Under the pieces are notes generated by a model. It was not told where the DNA came from. It made no database searches and saw nothing but the letters and a program-made list of their open reading frames with translations. Shown in pieces: positions 25,915 through 35,615 of a stretch of 64,000 bases of DNA. The stretch spans positions 30,124-94,123 of the forward strand of contig NZ_KB235899.1 in the NCBI RefSeq assembly GCF_000332155.1, written 5' to 3'. A program made the position numbers and the translations under genes. Numbering within the stretch: the stretch's first letter is position 1; every line of letters begins with the position of its first letter. The stretch comes from Kamptonema formosum PCC 6407. GTDB taxonomy: Bacteria; Cyanobacteriota; Cyanobacteriia; Cyanobacteriales; Microcoleaceae.

Positions 25915-27342
25915 ATGAATACGATTACGATCGCTTGCCTCACACTACCATTTTTTATCGGGTTTGTCATTTATTTACTTCCCAAATTTGACAAATACCT
26001 GGCTTTAGCTATCACCGTTGTTTCTGCTGGCTATGCCTTACAGTTATTACTCGGAGACTCCCCTTTAACACTGAACTTACTAGATAATTTCGGCGTTAAA
26101 TTAGTCGCAGATCGCTTAAGTGGCTACTTTATTCTCACAAATGCCATCGTAACTGCTGCGGTGATTTTATACTGTTGGCACAGTGGTAAAACTGCTTTCT
26201 TTTACGCCCAAACGATCGTTCTGCATGGCAGTATTAATGCGCCCTTTGTCTGTGCAGATTTTATTAGTTTATATGTCGCCTTAGAGGTCAGTGGAATTGC
26301 CGCTTTTCTATTAATTGCCTATCCTCGCACCGATCGCTCGATTTGGGTAGCTTTGCGCTATTTATTTATCAGCAACACTGCCATGCTATTTTATCTGGTG
26401 GGCGCAGTCTTAGTCTATCAAACCCATCATTCCTTTGCTTTTGATGGTTTAAAAGGTGCGCCCCCGGAAGCTTTAGCTTTAATTTTTCTAGGATTATTGA
26501 TTAAAGGTGGGGTGTTTGTCTCAGGATTATGGCTACCACTAACTCACTCAGAATCAGAAACCCCAGTCTCAGCATTACTATCAGGGATTGTCGTCAAAGC
26601 TAGCATTTTACCCCTGTTGCGCTGTGCTTTTATTGCAGATGAAATTAATACTATCGTCAGGATTTTTGGCGTAGCAACAGCTTTAATGGGAGTATCTTAT
26701 GCCATCTTTGAAAAAGATACAAAACGGATGCTAGCATTTAGCACAATTGCCCAGTTAGGCTTTATTCTCGCAGCACCAGAAGTCGGTGGCTTTTATGCCC
26801 TATCTCATGGTTTAGTTAAATCACATCTCTTTTTAGTTGCCGGTTCCTTACCAAGTCGTAACTTTAAAGAATTGGAACATAAGGGGATAGATCCTAAAAT
26901 TTGGATTCTCCTAGTTATCGGCAGTCTCTCGATTTCCGGCTTTCCTTTGTTGGTAGGATATAGCTCAAAAGTCTTGACCTTAAAAAGTTTAGCACCTTGG
27001 CAGGCGATCGCGATGAATATTGCCGCCGTAGGTACAGCGATAGCCTTCAGCAAATTCATCTTTCTAGCGCGTGGAGAAAAACAGGAAGTCAAACCCGGTT
27101 TTTGGCCAGCAGTCATACTTTTAAGCAGTGGGCTAATTATCGCAAGTGTAGCCTATTTCCAGGCTTATACCATTGATAACATCATCAAATCACTGGCAAT
27201 TATCGGTATAGGGTGGCTGATTTATGCTTTAATTATTAAAAAGTTAGCAATCACTCTGCCCCGCGTACTTGAGCAATTCGATCATCTGATCGGTGTGATG
27301 ACTCTAAGTTTGATCGTACTCTTTTGGATGGCCTTATCATGA
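25915..27342 (+). CDS. mrpD: Mrp-type antiporter large subunit D (NuoN/NuoM-like)
   Basis: A 475-residue protein with about 13-14 TM segments of the proton-conducting NADH-dehydrogenase-like family. Charged residues expected for proton pumping are present: Glu in SLYVALEVSG, Lys in LGLLIKGGVFVSGLWLPLTHSESETPVSALLSGIVVKA, Lys in KDTKRMLAFSTIAQLG, and His/Lys in YALSHGLVKSHLF. It is the only large subunit in the cluster; MrpA and a second D-like subunit are not found in the window. Follows mrpC by 11 bases. Confidence 0.88.
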   Translation: MNTITIACLTLPFFIGFVIYLLPKFDKYLALAITVVSAGYALQLLLGDSPLTLNLLDNFGVKLVADRLSGYFILTNAIVTAAVILYCWHSGKTAFFYAQTIVLHGSINAPFVCADFISLYVALEVSGIAAFLLIAYPRTDRSIWVALRYLFISNTAMLFYLVGAVLVYQTHHSFAFDGLKGAPPEALALIFLGLLIKGGVFVSGLWLPLTHSESETPVSALLSGIVVKASILPLLRCAFIADEINTIVRIFGVATALMGVSYAIFEKDTKRMLAFSTIAQLGFILAAPEVGGFYALSHGLVKSHLFLVAGSLPSRNFKELEHKGIDPKIWILLVIGSLSISGFPLLVGYSSKVLTLKSLAPWQAIAMNIAAVGTAIAFSKFIFLARGEKQEVKPGFWPAVILLSSGLIIASVAYFQAYTIDNIIKSLAIIGIGWLIYALIIKKLAITLPRVLEQFDHLIGVMTLSLIVLFWMALS

Positions 27343-27719
27343 TTGGGTATTTAATAAGATTAACAATCTGGTTTTTGCTCACTTCCGATCTGAGTGTAGA
27401 AAATATCATCATTGGTTTACTCATTGCATTTCTTCTCCCCCGTAGCTATAAATCCTCAGTAAGATTGCAAGATTGGTTAAAGATGCTGGGCAAAATCTTA
27501 ATCGCGATTCCCTTAGCATATCTTGAGGCCTTTGAAATCATCATCCGTCCCCATAATAGAGAAGATATCATTATGGAAAGGGCAAAACTCAAACGTTCGC
27601 CACTGCTAATATTTCTAGATGTATTTCTGATTACCTTTACTCCCAAAACAATTGTTGTCAGATACAACCAAGAAGGCTACTACGAAGTCCACAGAATTTC
27701 GCCGGGTAAACAGCCATGA
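27339..27719 (+). CDS. mrpE: Mrp-type antiporter subunit E
   Basis: A 126-residue protein from the ATG at 27339 overlapping the mrpD stop (ATGA). A TTG 15 bases earlier is less likely. It has two N-terminal TM segments and the MrpE-type core (DLSVENIIIGLLIAFLLP, AYLEAFEIIIRPHNREDIIM, FLITFTPKTIVV). Small membrane subunit of the Mrp complex. Overlaps mrpF by four bases. Confidence 0.85.
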   Translation: MIGYLIRLTIWFLLTSDLSVENIIIGLLIAFLLPRSYKSSVRLQDWLKMLGKILIAIPLAYLEAFEIIIRPHNREDIIMERAKLKRSPLLIFLDVFLITFTPKTIVVRYNQEGYYEVHRISPGKQP

Positions 27720-27967
27720 ACTCGATCGTAATTGCCATGATTATCGCGATGCTCATACCTATGTATTCGGCCTGGAAAAATGAGAATATTTGGCAAAAGA
27801 TGTTAGCCTTTAGCAGTATTTCCTCAAAAGCAGGGATTATGATTCTGTTCATATCTGTCTTGCGCGATGATTGGATGATCGGCGTAGTAGCAGCCATTAT
27901 CCTCACCGTAGGAAATGCAGGATTAATGTTGCTGGCACACATACTCAAACGGATGAATGACCTATGA
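27716..27967 (+). CDS. mrpF: Mrp-type antiporter subunit F
   Basis: An 83-residue protein with three TM segments. The positional match (between E and G) and the segments ENIWQKMLAFSSISSKAGIMILF and DDWMIGVVAAIILTVGNAGLMLLAHILK fit MrpF (MnhF). Overlaps both neighbours by four bases (ATGA), implying translational coupling along the operon. Confidence 0.8.
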   Translation: MNSIVIAMIIAMLIPMYSAWKNENIWQKMLAFSSISSKAGIMILFISVLRDDWMIGVVAAIILTVGNAGLMLLAHILKRMNDL

Positions 27968-28278
27968 TTAATATATTGAGTTATCTATTAATTGGCGTAG
28001 GAATTTTCTTCTGGTTTTGGGGAACTTCTCACCTACTGGGCAAACGATCGGTATTATTTAAGTTACATACTCTTTCGGTTGCAGATACCTTGGGTTCAAT
28101 CCTAATCGTTGTCGGGTTGCTGCTGAAAATACCCAGTGAATGGCCGCTGCTAATTTTAGCAATTATTTCCTTAGCAATTTGGAATACAATGCTAGGCTAT
28201 GTATTAGCATACTGTTCTAGTGATGAGGAAAAAAATCAAACTCAAACTCAGACAGAGTTGCCACCGGAGACATTATGA
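27964..28278 (+). CDS. mrpG: Mrp-type antiporter subunit G
   Basis: A 104-residue, three-TM protein matching MrpG: LIGVGIFFWFWGTSHLLGKRSVLFKLHTLSVADTLGSILIVVGLLL, including the conserved KLHxLSxADTLG stretch. The C-terminal tail is Gln/Thr-rich (NQTQTQTELPPE). Overlaps both neighbours by four bases. Confidence 0.87.
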   Translation: MINILSYLLIGVGIFFWFWGTSHLLGKRSVLFKLHTLSVADTLGSILIVVGLLLKIPSEWPLLILAIISLAIWNTMLGYVLAYCSSDEEKNQTQTQTELPPETL

Positions 28279-28886
28279 ATGATAGTTATATTTATGTCTT
28301 AACCGCACTTTTGCCCTTGGCTGCTTGTATGCTAGTAGTTCAAGTGAATCCCTATCACGCCTTAGTAATTCGTGGCATATTAGGGGCAATAGCAGCATTA
28401 GTATATTCAGTGTTTGGGGCTGCGGATGTGGCTTTGACAGAAGCATTAATGGGTACGCTGCTAGCAGTAACGCTTTATGTGGTGGCAGTGAGATCGTCGC
28501 TGGTAATGCGTTTGGGGGTTTTAAAAGAGGAGAAAGTCGAGGCTGAAGGCGATGTTTTAAACGTAGAACAAGTAGAGAAAGTTGATGACGATCTTACTCC
28601 ATTGCTCGATGATTTTCGCAGGATTTTTAGCAAATATTATCTCCGTCTGGAGGTAGTACCCTACACGAATACACAGGCTTTACACCGGGCTCTGAGAGAT
28701 AAGGAAGTTCATGCAACTTGTATGAAATTGGCAGATCCAGAGGCAGAAGGCGAACCCAGAAAAATGACTTATCAAACTGTCACTAGAATCGAACGTATCT
28801 ATGAGATCGTGCAAGCTGAAGTTTCCGCGACAAACACCAGTCTAATTTATAAAATTGCCTTGGATTCAGGGGAGGATCGTCAATGA
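28275..28886 (+). CDS. DUF4040/MbhD-like antiporter subunit with soluble C-terminal extension
   Basis: A 203-residue protein. Residues 1-80 form the membrane DUF4040 domain that equals the MrpA C-terminal part (VIRGILGAIAALVYSVFGAADVALTEALMGTLLAVTLYVVAVRSSL, with the conserved ADVALTEAxxG motif). Residues about 85-203 are a charged, soluble region (DDLTPLLDDFRRIFSKYYLRLEVVPY, later IYEIVQAEVSATNTSLIY) that I cannot assign. In cyanobacteria MrpA is often split, with this piece encoded apart from the large N-terminal portion, which is missing from this cluster. Confidence 0.8.
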   Translation: MNDSYIYVLTALLPLAACMLVVQVNPYHALVIRGILGAIAALVYSVFGAADVALTEALMGTLLAVTLYVVAVRSSLVMRLGVLKEEKVEAEGDVLNVEQVEKVDDDLTPLLDDFRRIFSKYYLRLEVVPYTNTQALHRALRDKEVHATCMKLADPEAEGEPRKMTYQTVTRIERIYEIVQAEVSATNTSLIYKIALDSGEDRQ

Positions 28887-29545
28887 AATGGGTTTACATT
28901 GTAGCTGGAATCGCACTTTACATTAAAATGCTGCTTTTTGCCAATCCTGTCTCAGATTTCTCAGCGACTTCGATAGTAGAATTAATTGTCAAAGATAGTG
29001 GCATTCCCAATGCAGTATCAGCGATCATTTTCCGAAATCGGCTTTATGACACGATTTTTGAAGTAGTGGTATTTACGATCGCGATTATGGGAGCTAATTT
29101 TCTCTTGGCTAATGAAAGACCATCCTGTACAATTTATCAATTTACAGATCAACCTTCTATTGTTTTAGCGCGTCTAGGAGCGACTATTTCGGCTTTAGTA
29201 GCTATTGAATTGTCACTTCGGGGCCATTTAAGTCCGGGGGGTGGTTTTGCGGCGGGAGTGGCCGGAGGAACTGCGATTGGTTTGGTGGCAATTACTTCAT
29301 CGTCGGAGTGGATGCAGCGGATTTACGAACGATGGCACGCGGCTACATGGGAGAAGATTTCGGTGTTGATTTTTGTCGTGTTGTCGGCGGTAACTTTGTC
29401 GGGGATAGAGTTACCTCATGGAGAATTAGGAGCTTTAGTTAGTGGTGGGATGATTCCTTTGCTGAATATTTTAGTAGCGGTAAAAGTTGCCTTGGGATCG
29501 TGGGCAGTGGTGTTAATTTTTATTCGTTATCGGGGGTTGTTATGA
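28883..29545 (+). CDS. mrpB: Mrp-type antiporter subunit B
   Basis: A 220-residue membrane protein. The N-terminal part resembles the MrpA tail/MbhE segment (RNRLYDTIFEVVVFTIAIMGANFLL). The C-terminal part is MnhB-like (ATISALVAIELSLRGHLSPGGGFAAGVAGGTAIGLVAI, with the conserved GHxxPGGGFxxG motif). Last gene of the operon; a strong hairpin terminator follows 137 bases later. Confidence 0.87.
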   Translation: MKWVYIVAGIALYIKMLLFANPVSDFSATSIVELIVKDSGIPNAVSAIIFRNRLYDTIFEVVVFTIAIMGANFLLANERPSCTIYQFTDQPSIVLARLGATISALVAIELSLRGHLSPGGGFAAGVAGGTAIGLVAITSSSEWMQRIYERWHAATWEKISVLIFVVLSAVTLSGIELPHGELGALVSGGMIPLLNILVAVKVALGSWAVVLIFIRYRGLL

Positions 29546-29605
29546 TAGATGGGGAAGAAGGGGAAGAAGAGGCAGGAGGCAGGAGGCAGGAGGCAGGAGG
29601 CAAAT
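29546..29605. repeat. GGCAGGA tandem spacer repeat
   Basis: Copies of GAGGCAG/GAGGCAGG and GGGGAAGAA units directly after mrpB, of the same spacer type as the C-rich tract at 1-175 read on the other strand. Confidence 0.7.
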
Positions 29606-29681
29606 GCAATACTAGAAATGGTTTGGGCGATCGAAAATGTCATAACTGTTGTGGCGGTTGCTATATAAGCCTGGTTTTCGC

Positions 29682-29719
29682 GTAAAAAGGAGTCAGAATT
29701 GTTTCTGACTCCTTTTTAC
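29682..29719. terminator. Strong bidirectional terminator between mrpB and hetR
   Basis: A 17-bp perfect stem (core AAAAAGGAGTCAGAA and its complement) with a four-base loop. The A-run before and T-run after make it work on both strands, serving the converging mrp operon and hetR. Confidence 0.9.
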
Positions 29720-29740
29720 CCCTGATTAATTATTAAGAAA

Positions 29741-31070
<1,330 letters not shown>

Positions 31071-31136
31071 GTAACGATCGTGGATCGAGTGCGTCAGGTA
31101 AAGGGGGCAAAGTTGGCGATCGCCACCCAAAAATAG
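31071..31136 (+). pseudogene. 3' remnant of an exbD gene
   Basis: Reads VDRVRQVKGAKLAIATQK then TAG. It is identical in protein to the last 18 residues of the ExbD encoded at 46873-47271 except for Val in place of the Met at the start. DNA identity is near complete across about 63 bases, including part of the sequence after the stop (AGTCCCA versus AATCCCA). The rest of exbD is absent. It is evidently a leftover of a second tonB/exb unit or of a recombination event in the iron-uptake region. Confidence 0.85.
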
Positions 31137-31280
31137 TAGTCCCAAACATCGCTGGCGCGATCGCACTTCCAATATTTCCGAGCTCATCTAAGTATACCCG
31201 ATCCACTTGATTGCTGTTAAGCAAAGTTTAATCGGGGTAAAAATTACTGTGTTTGTTCAATATCGCCGCCCTAAATTACA

Positions 31281-32396
31281 CTAGGAAATATCGTTAGATC
31301 GACCTTCCTCAGCCAGCAATTTAGATGTTAATTCCCGTCTTCCCATCAACAATCGTCTGCGTCTCCAATTCACCAAACCAGTGATTAATAAAACACTCGG
31401 TATTAAACCGATAAAAACATAGAAAATACGAGTATAAATTCCACCAAAAAGACCGAAATGAAGAGTGCCGATCGCAATCATAAACTTGAACATTGGTGGC
31501 GGTTCTACAACGCGATTGACATTCAAAACTTTCCCACTATATCGATTCAGTTCTACACTGCTCATCGCAAACCGAATCAACTCGTGAGGAAGTTGTTTAC
31601 TAACCGTAATTTTTTCAGGTTGATGTTCGTCAAAAACTACATAAGTCGTTTTTCCATCTGGCATAGCGGCATCAGCTTTGCGTAACAATTCGCTTAAAGC
31701 TACGGGTTGTTTTGCCGGAGGTAAAACTTTCGCAACTGGCGGAGGTTGATTGAGCGCAAATAGCAGGACGAAGTATGAAAGCATGACACCTGTAACAGCC
31801 AGAATCAGTAAAAATGTACTTGATAAAATGCCTCCGACTTGATGGATATCGTAACTTAATAACGGTAGTGGTGCAGTCGTGCGAACCGTAAAACCGCTTT
31901 TCAATTTTCGCCAACCAGTCCACAACATTGTCCCGGTTATTACGATTAGTACAAATAACAAACCAGTCGCGCCCACAATCGCCGTTCCCACTTGACCAAA
32001 GGCTAATTTGTAGTGCAACTGATAGAGAAATCCCATCAGCGATCGCTCCCATTTTCTCGATCCTAAAATCTTAGCCGTGTAAGGATTTACGAACGTATCT
32101 AGGCTTTCCCCATCTGGGGTTTTTATTGTCACCTGATAGCTGCCATTCGGCGTTTGAGGAAAGCGAATCGACTGTAAAGGGAAGTTAGGATAAGCAGCTT
32201 GAACTGGCGCGATCGTTTCATCCAGAGATGCTAGATTTCCTTGGGGAACAACTCGCATTAAAGAAGGGTTAATGGCGCGATCGAGTTCCTGGTGAAATAC
32301 AATAGCGCTACCCGTTAAACTAATCACAGTCAGTAATAGACCGATTGCAATTCCTATCGAACCATGTATTGTTAGTATCAGTTTGCGAACTTTCAT
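31281..32396 (-). CDS. PepSY-associated TM protein (siderophore/iron uptake)
   Basis: A 371-residue membrane protein of the PepSY_TM type. TM1 with a family-typical His (ILTIHGSIGIAIGLLLTVISLTGSAIVFHQELDR) is followed by PepSY-like segments (LASLDETIAPVQAAYPNF ... SYQVTIKTPDGESLDTFVNPYTAKILG), a second His-bearing helix (SLMGFLYQLHYKL), LLSYDIHQVGGILSSTFLLILAVTG, a second PepSY-like stretch and a final helix (FMIAIGTLHFGLFGG). Proteins of this family lie next to TonB siderophore receptors and are thought to reduce or release ferric siderophore at the inner membrane. Its start overlaps the receptor stop by four bases (ATGA). Confidence 0.87.
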   Translation of the reverse strand: MKVRKLILTIHGSIGIAIGLLLTVISLTGSAIVFHQELDRAINPSLMRVVPQGNLASLDETIAPVQAAYPNFPLQSIRFPQTPNGSYQVTIKTPDGESLDTFVNPYTAKILGSRKWERSLMGFLYQLHYKLAFGQVGTAIVGATGLLFVLIVITGTMLWTGWRKLKSGFTVRTTAPLPLLSYDIHQVGGILSSTFLLILAVTGVMLSYFVLLFALNQPPPVAKVLPPAKQPVALSELLRKADAAMPDGKTTYVVFDEHQPEKITVSKQLPHELIRFAMSSVELNRYSGKVLNVNRVVEPPPMFKFMIAIGTLHFGLFGGIYTRIFYVFIGLIPSVLLITGLVNWRRRRLLMGRRELTSKLLAEEGRSNDIS

Positions 32397-35257
32397 ACTT
32401 GCAACTCCTTGTTTAGATTTAGATAAAAACCGTCATTTGCTGTTAAAATTGCACTGTAAAAGAACCAATTACTGTCAATGGTTCCCGGCATATTGCCAGA
32501 GGATCTGCTATTTCTCACAGATTCAATGTAGTTGATATTGAACAGGTTTTTGATGTTGATTGCAAATCGCAAATTATCGCGTTGATAAAAAATTGCGGCA
32601 TTGGTTAGAAAATAACTATCCGCTTCAAAGCTGTTAGCCAAATCCCCTTTTCTCTCGCCCACATAGTTGAATCCAACCCCAAATCCCAAACCCTGCAACT
32701 CACCGCTTTGAATTTCATAAGTTGTCCATAGACTAGCACTATGTTTGGGAGTATTAAATAATGTGTTGCCCACCAAATCGGGGTTTGTATCTGCTGTAAC
32801 TTCAGCGTCAGTGTAGGCATAAGCAGCAATAACATTCCAACCGGGCAAAATTTGTCCAGAAATATCGAGTTCAAGGCCTCGACTTCGCTGTTCCCCAGAG
32901 GCAACTGAGAACAAAGGATTATTGGGATCGGTGACAGCAACATTTTGTTTTTTAATATCAAAGTATGCCAAAGTAGCGAAAAGCCTGCTGTCAAACAACT
33001 CACCTTTAACACCGAATTCGTAGCCTTCTCCGGTTTCCGGTTCGATGAGAGCACCGTCGGATGTTGTTGCCGAACCGGGAGTAAAAGATCGCGAATAGCT
33101 GGCATAAAGATAAACTTCAGGAATGGGTTGATAAACAATCCCTAAACGAGGAGTAAAATTATGGTAATTCTGATTTTTTTCGCTTTCAACTGACCTGGAA
33201 TTACCCGAAAGCACTTTGTTTTTTTGCTCTGCGGTGTCATAGCGAAGTCCTGCTAGTAGCTTTAAATTATCGAAGATTGAAATTTGATCTTGCACGTAGA
33301 AACCATATTGACTTCTCTCTACATCATTTCCTCCAAAAGGAGCTAGTGTATCCTCATCAGGCTTAGGAAATTGCCCGTAAACCGGATCGAAAATATTGAG
33401 GGTAAGCGGTGTGGCAAAATCACCTACTGAGAAAAATCTTTCATCGCTGTAGGCGATATCTGCACCGAAGATCAGGGTGTGTTTAACTGAACCTGTAGCA
33501 AACTCACCCACGATGTTTGTTTGGAGAGTGTAGTTCTTATACTGCCCGTCTTGAGAAGCCCAGAAACGATTAACGGTGGCAGTTGCATCATCAAAGCCAA
33601 TTTGAAGAGCAACCACATTGAAATCATACTCATAGGATGAATAGCGAAACGCATTTCTTAGCTTCCAGTTTTCACTGAAACGGTACTCGAAATTGTAGCC
33701 AACATTTAAGTCTTCAGTTCCTATCCGATCGTCGGGTTCGCTGCCAATGCGATCGCGTGGAACGTCAACAATCCGATTGCCAATAGCGGGCAGTTGATTA
33801 TCAGCCGCCCGCCGATCTTCGGTGTATTCAAGAGAAACTGTCAAGTCGGCGCGATCGCTTATTCTCCAAGTAAGCGTCGGCGCAATAAATAACCGCTGCT
33901 CGTCTTGCTCAAAGCCCCGAAAACTCTCACTTGTTCGGTACAATCCATTTATGCGGTAGAGCAAACTGCCATCAGAAGTTAAAGGGCCGGAAATATCAAT
34001 ACGAGGTTGGACAAGACTCCGGCTTCCAAGTTGCAGTTCAGCTTCGTAGAAAGGTTCTGATAGCGGTTGTTTGGATACTAAGTTAATCAAACCCCCTGGT
34101 TGAATTTCGCCGTACAAAATTGAAGCTGGCCCTTTCAGAACTTCAACGCGATCCAGGTTGGCAAGTTCTGGAAAAGACTCCACGCCGTATCGTCTGAACC
34201 CATCTCGCAAGACAGGGGCCTCGTTAAAACCTCGAATACCAAATGTGGCACCTCGACCTGTACTATCTCCGCCGTATGTGACACCGCTAACGTTGCGTAA
34301 TACTTCTTCTAATCTGGTAGCTTGTTGATCTTCTATGACTTCTTGAGGAACTACTTGAATCGACTGAGGAATATCTCGAATTGGCGTATCGGTTCTAGTT
34401 GCTGAGGAAGCATTGGGTACTCGATAGGGAGTTGCTTGTCTGGCGGTGACGGTGATATTAATTTCTTCATCAGCCGTGACACTTAAAGTTAAACCACTTG
34501 CGCTTCTAATTACATCTGCTATTGGCAATCTTTCTTGCCCGGTAATGCTGATGCGAATGCTATTAGCATCAACATTTGTCACGGTGACTGAAGTAATCCC
34601 TTCAAAGGGATTATCTGCCTTAAATTCTCCACCTCCCGGTAAGGCTAATTGGGCATTAGAAATCTCTGCAATTAAAGTTGTGCCGGAAGTCCTAGTATTT
34701 GCTCGTAACACTTGCCCTGCTGCTGTTTCTAAAATAACTTCTAAACCTGCGGGAGTTGGGTTTAGTTGTACGCCTGTAACTTGTATGACTGATTGAGAGA
34801 TTTGTACGTTTTCAGAAAAGGTAAAACTTGCTTGCGATCGCTGAAAAAATCCTTCAACATTGGTGTTATGTTGCTCAATTTCGTTGAGTTTGGGTATTTC
34901 TGTAGCTGTGACTGCTGCGGCATCGGAGAGCGAAATTTCGGGATGTGTGGGGCTAGCTGCACCTGGGTGATTCTCATCAATCTTTTGCGTCAACTGCGAA
35001 TTATATTGACTATCTTCGTTAAAGACTGTTCTCTTTGTTAATAATAATTTGCTTTTAATTAAAGACTGTTCTTGAATGGGAGTTTCTGGTTGTGGAGCGA
35101 TTGCGATCGCGGACAACTCTTGAGGAAAGTCCGCTGAATCGCTCTCAATCGCTATTGCAACATCATTTACCTCCTCTTTCACAACCTCAGCCGCCATAAT
35201 TGGCGCAATACCAATACTCAGCAGTGCAACGCACGCCAAAGGTAGATACAGTTTCAT
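32393..35257 (-). CDS. AMIN-domain TonB-dependent siderophore receptor (copy A)
   Basis: 954 residues from the ATG at 35257. The open frame reaches 35359, but the signal peptide (KLYLPLACVALLSIGIAPIMA) and conserved upstream DNA shared with copy B support this start. The order is signal peptide, variable acidic region, AMIN domain at about 165-265 (VTGVQLNPTPAGLEVILET), plug at about 285-420 (DTPIRDIPQSIQVVPQEVIEDQQ, RVEVLKGPASILYGEIQPGGLINLVSK), then a 22-strand barrel ending in a C-terminal beta signal. AMIN domains commonly bind the cell wall; AMIN-TonB receptors are typical of cyanobacteria. It probably imports a ferric siderophore. First gene of an operon with the PepSY protein. Confidence 0.92.
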   Translation of the reverse strand: MKLYLPLACVALLSIGIAPIMAAEVVKEEVNDVAIAIESDSADFPQELSAIAIAPQPETPIQEQSLIKSKLLLTKRTVFNEDSQYNSQLTQKIDENHPGAASPTHPEISLSDAAAVTATEIPKLNEIEQHNTNVEGFFQRSQASFTFSENVQISQSVIQVTGVQLNPTPAGLEVILETAAGQVLRANTRTSGTTLIAEISNAQLALPGGGEFKADNPFEGITSVTVTNVDANSIRISITGQERLPIADVIRSASGLTLSVTADEEINITVTARQATPYRVPNASSATRTDTPIRDIPQSIQVVPQEVIEDQQATRLEEVLRNVSGVTYGGDSTGRGATFGIRGFNEAPVLRDGFRRYGVESFPELANLDRVEVLKGPASILYGEIQPGGLINLVSKQPLSEPFYEAELQLGSRSLVQPRIDISGPLTSDGSLLYRINGLYRTSESFRGFEQDEQRLFIAPTLTWRISDRADLTVSLEYTEDRRAADNQLPAIGNRIVDVPRDRIGSEPDDRIGTEDLNVGYNFEYRFSENWKLRNAFRYSSYEYDFNVVALQIGFDDATATVNRFWASQDGQYKNYTLQTNIVGEFATGSVKHTLIFGADIAYSDERFFSVGDFATPLTLNIFDPVYGQFPKPDEDTLAPFGGNDVERSQYGFYVQDQISIFDNLKLLAGLRYDTAEQKNKVLSGNSRSVESEKNQNYHNFTPRLGIVYQPIPEVYLYASYSRSFTPGSATTSDGALIEPETGEGYEFGVKGELFDSRLFATLAYFDIKKQNVAVTDPNNPLFSVASGEQRSRGLELDISGQILPGWNVIAAYAYTDAEVTADTNPDLVGNTLFNTPKHSASLWTTYEIQSGELQGLGFGVGFNYVGERKGDLANSFEADSYFLTNAAIFYQRDNLRFAINIKNLFNINYIESVRNSRSSGNMPGTIDSNWFFYSAILTANDGFYLNLNKELQV

Positions 35258-35357
35258 TTTCACACCACACACCGAGAATCGTTGAGCTACCGTGCTATCA
35301 GCCATAACCCAGTCAAAAAGCCATATACTATCGCTAATAATTTGCAGTAATTTTACC

Positions 35358-35386
35358 AAAATAAATGACTATGATGGTCATGTCAA
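35358..35386 (-). promoter_or_regulatory. Predicted sigma-70-type promoter of receptor A
   Basis: On the minus strand, TTGACA (35386-35381), 17-base spacer, then TATTTT (35363-35358), giving a leader of about 95 bases. Receptor B has the same GCTTGACAT box with a 17-base spacer. A TTGCAAATTA word lies just upstream (35408-35417). Confidence 0.5.
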
Positions 35387-35435
35387 GCAAATATTTTAGA
35401 TTTTTTATTGCAAATTATTATAGGTACAAGCTTTG

Positions 35436-35485
35436 TCAGGACTTAGGTAATGACGCTATATATAGCATCATTACCTAAGTCCTGA
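35436..35485. repeat. 50-bp near-perfect hairpin with AGGACTTA ends
   Basis: 25-base arms (TCAGGACTTAGGTAATGA, then GCTATA at the centre) are complementary with one mismatch. The outer AGGACTTA equals the end of the MITE-like element at 25191-25311. It could be a solo or head-to-head element end, or a strong structural block upstream of receptor A. Confidence 0.75.
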
Positions 35486-35543
35486 TAAACTATATATATT
35501 GGGTAAGTGAGTTTACCGCGATCGCCTGGATGAAAGACATGAT

Positions 35544-35615
35544 TAGACTTCTCCAACAAAGCCTTTCAATAGCAGGCAAGATACCTGCTCCGAGCGGGTT
35601 TATGGGAGAAGTCTA
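35544..35615. repeat. Inverted repeat with nested hairpin at the end of the btuB-type operon
   Basis: TAGACTTCTCC (35544-35554) pairs with GGAGAAGTCTA (35605-35615). Inside is a second hairpin, GCAGG / CCTGC. The right arm overlaps the last codons of the membrane-protein gene that ends at 35600. It may act as a transcription terminator or RNA stabiliser, or be a small element insertion that supplied the gene's last codons. Confidence 0.5.
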
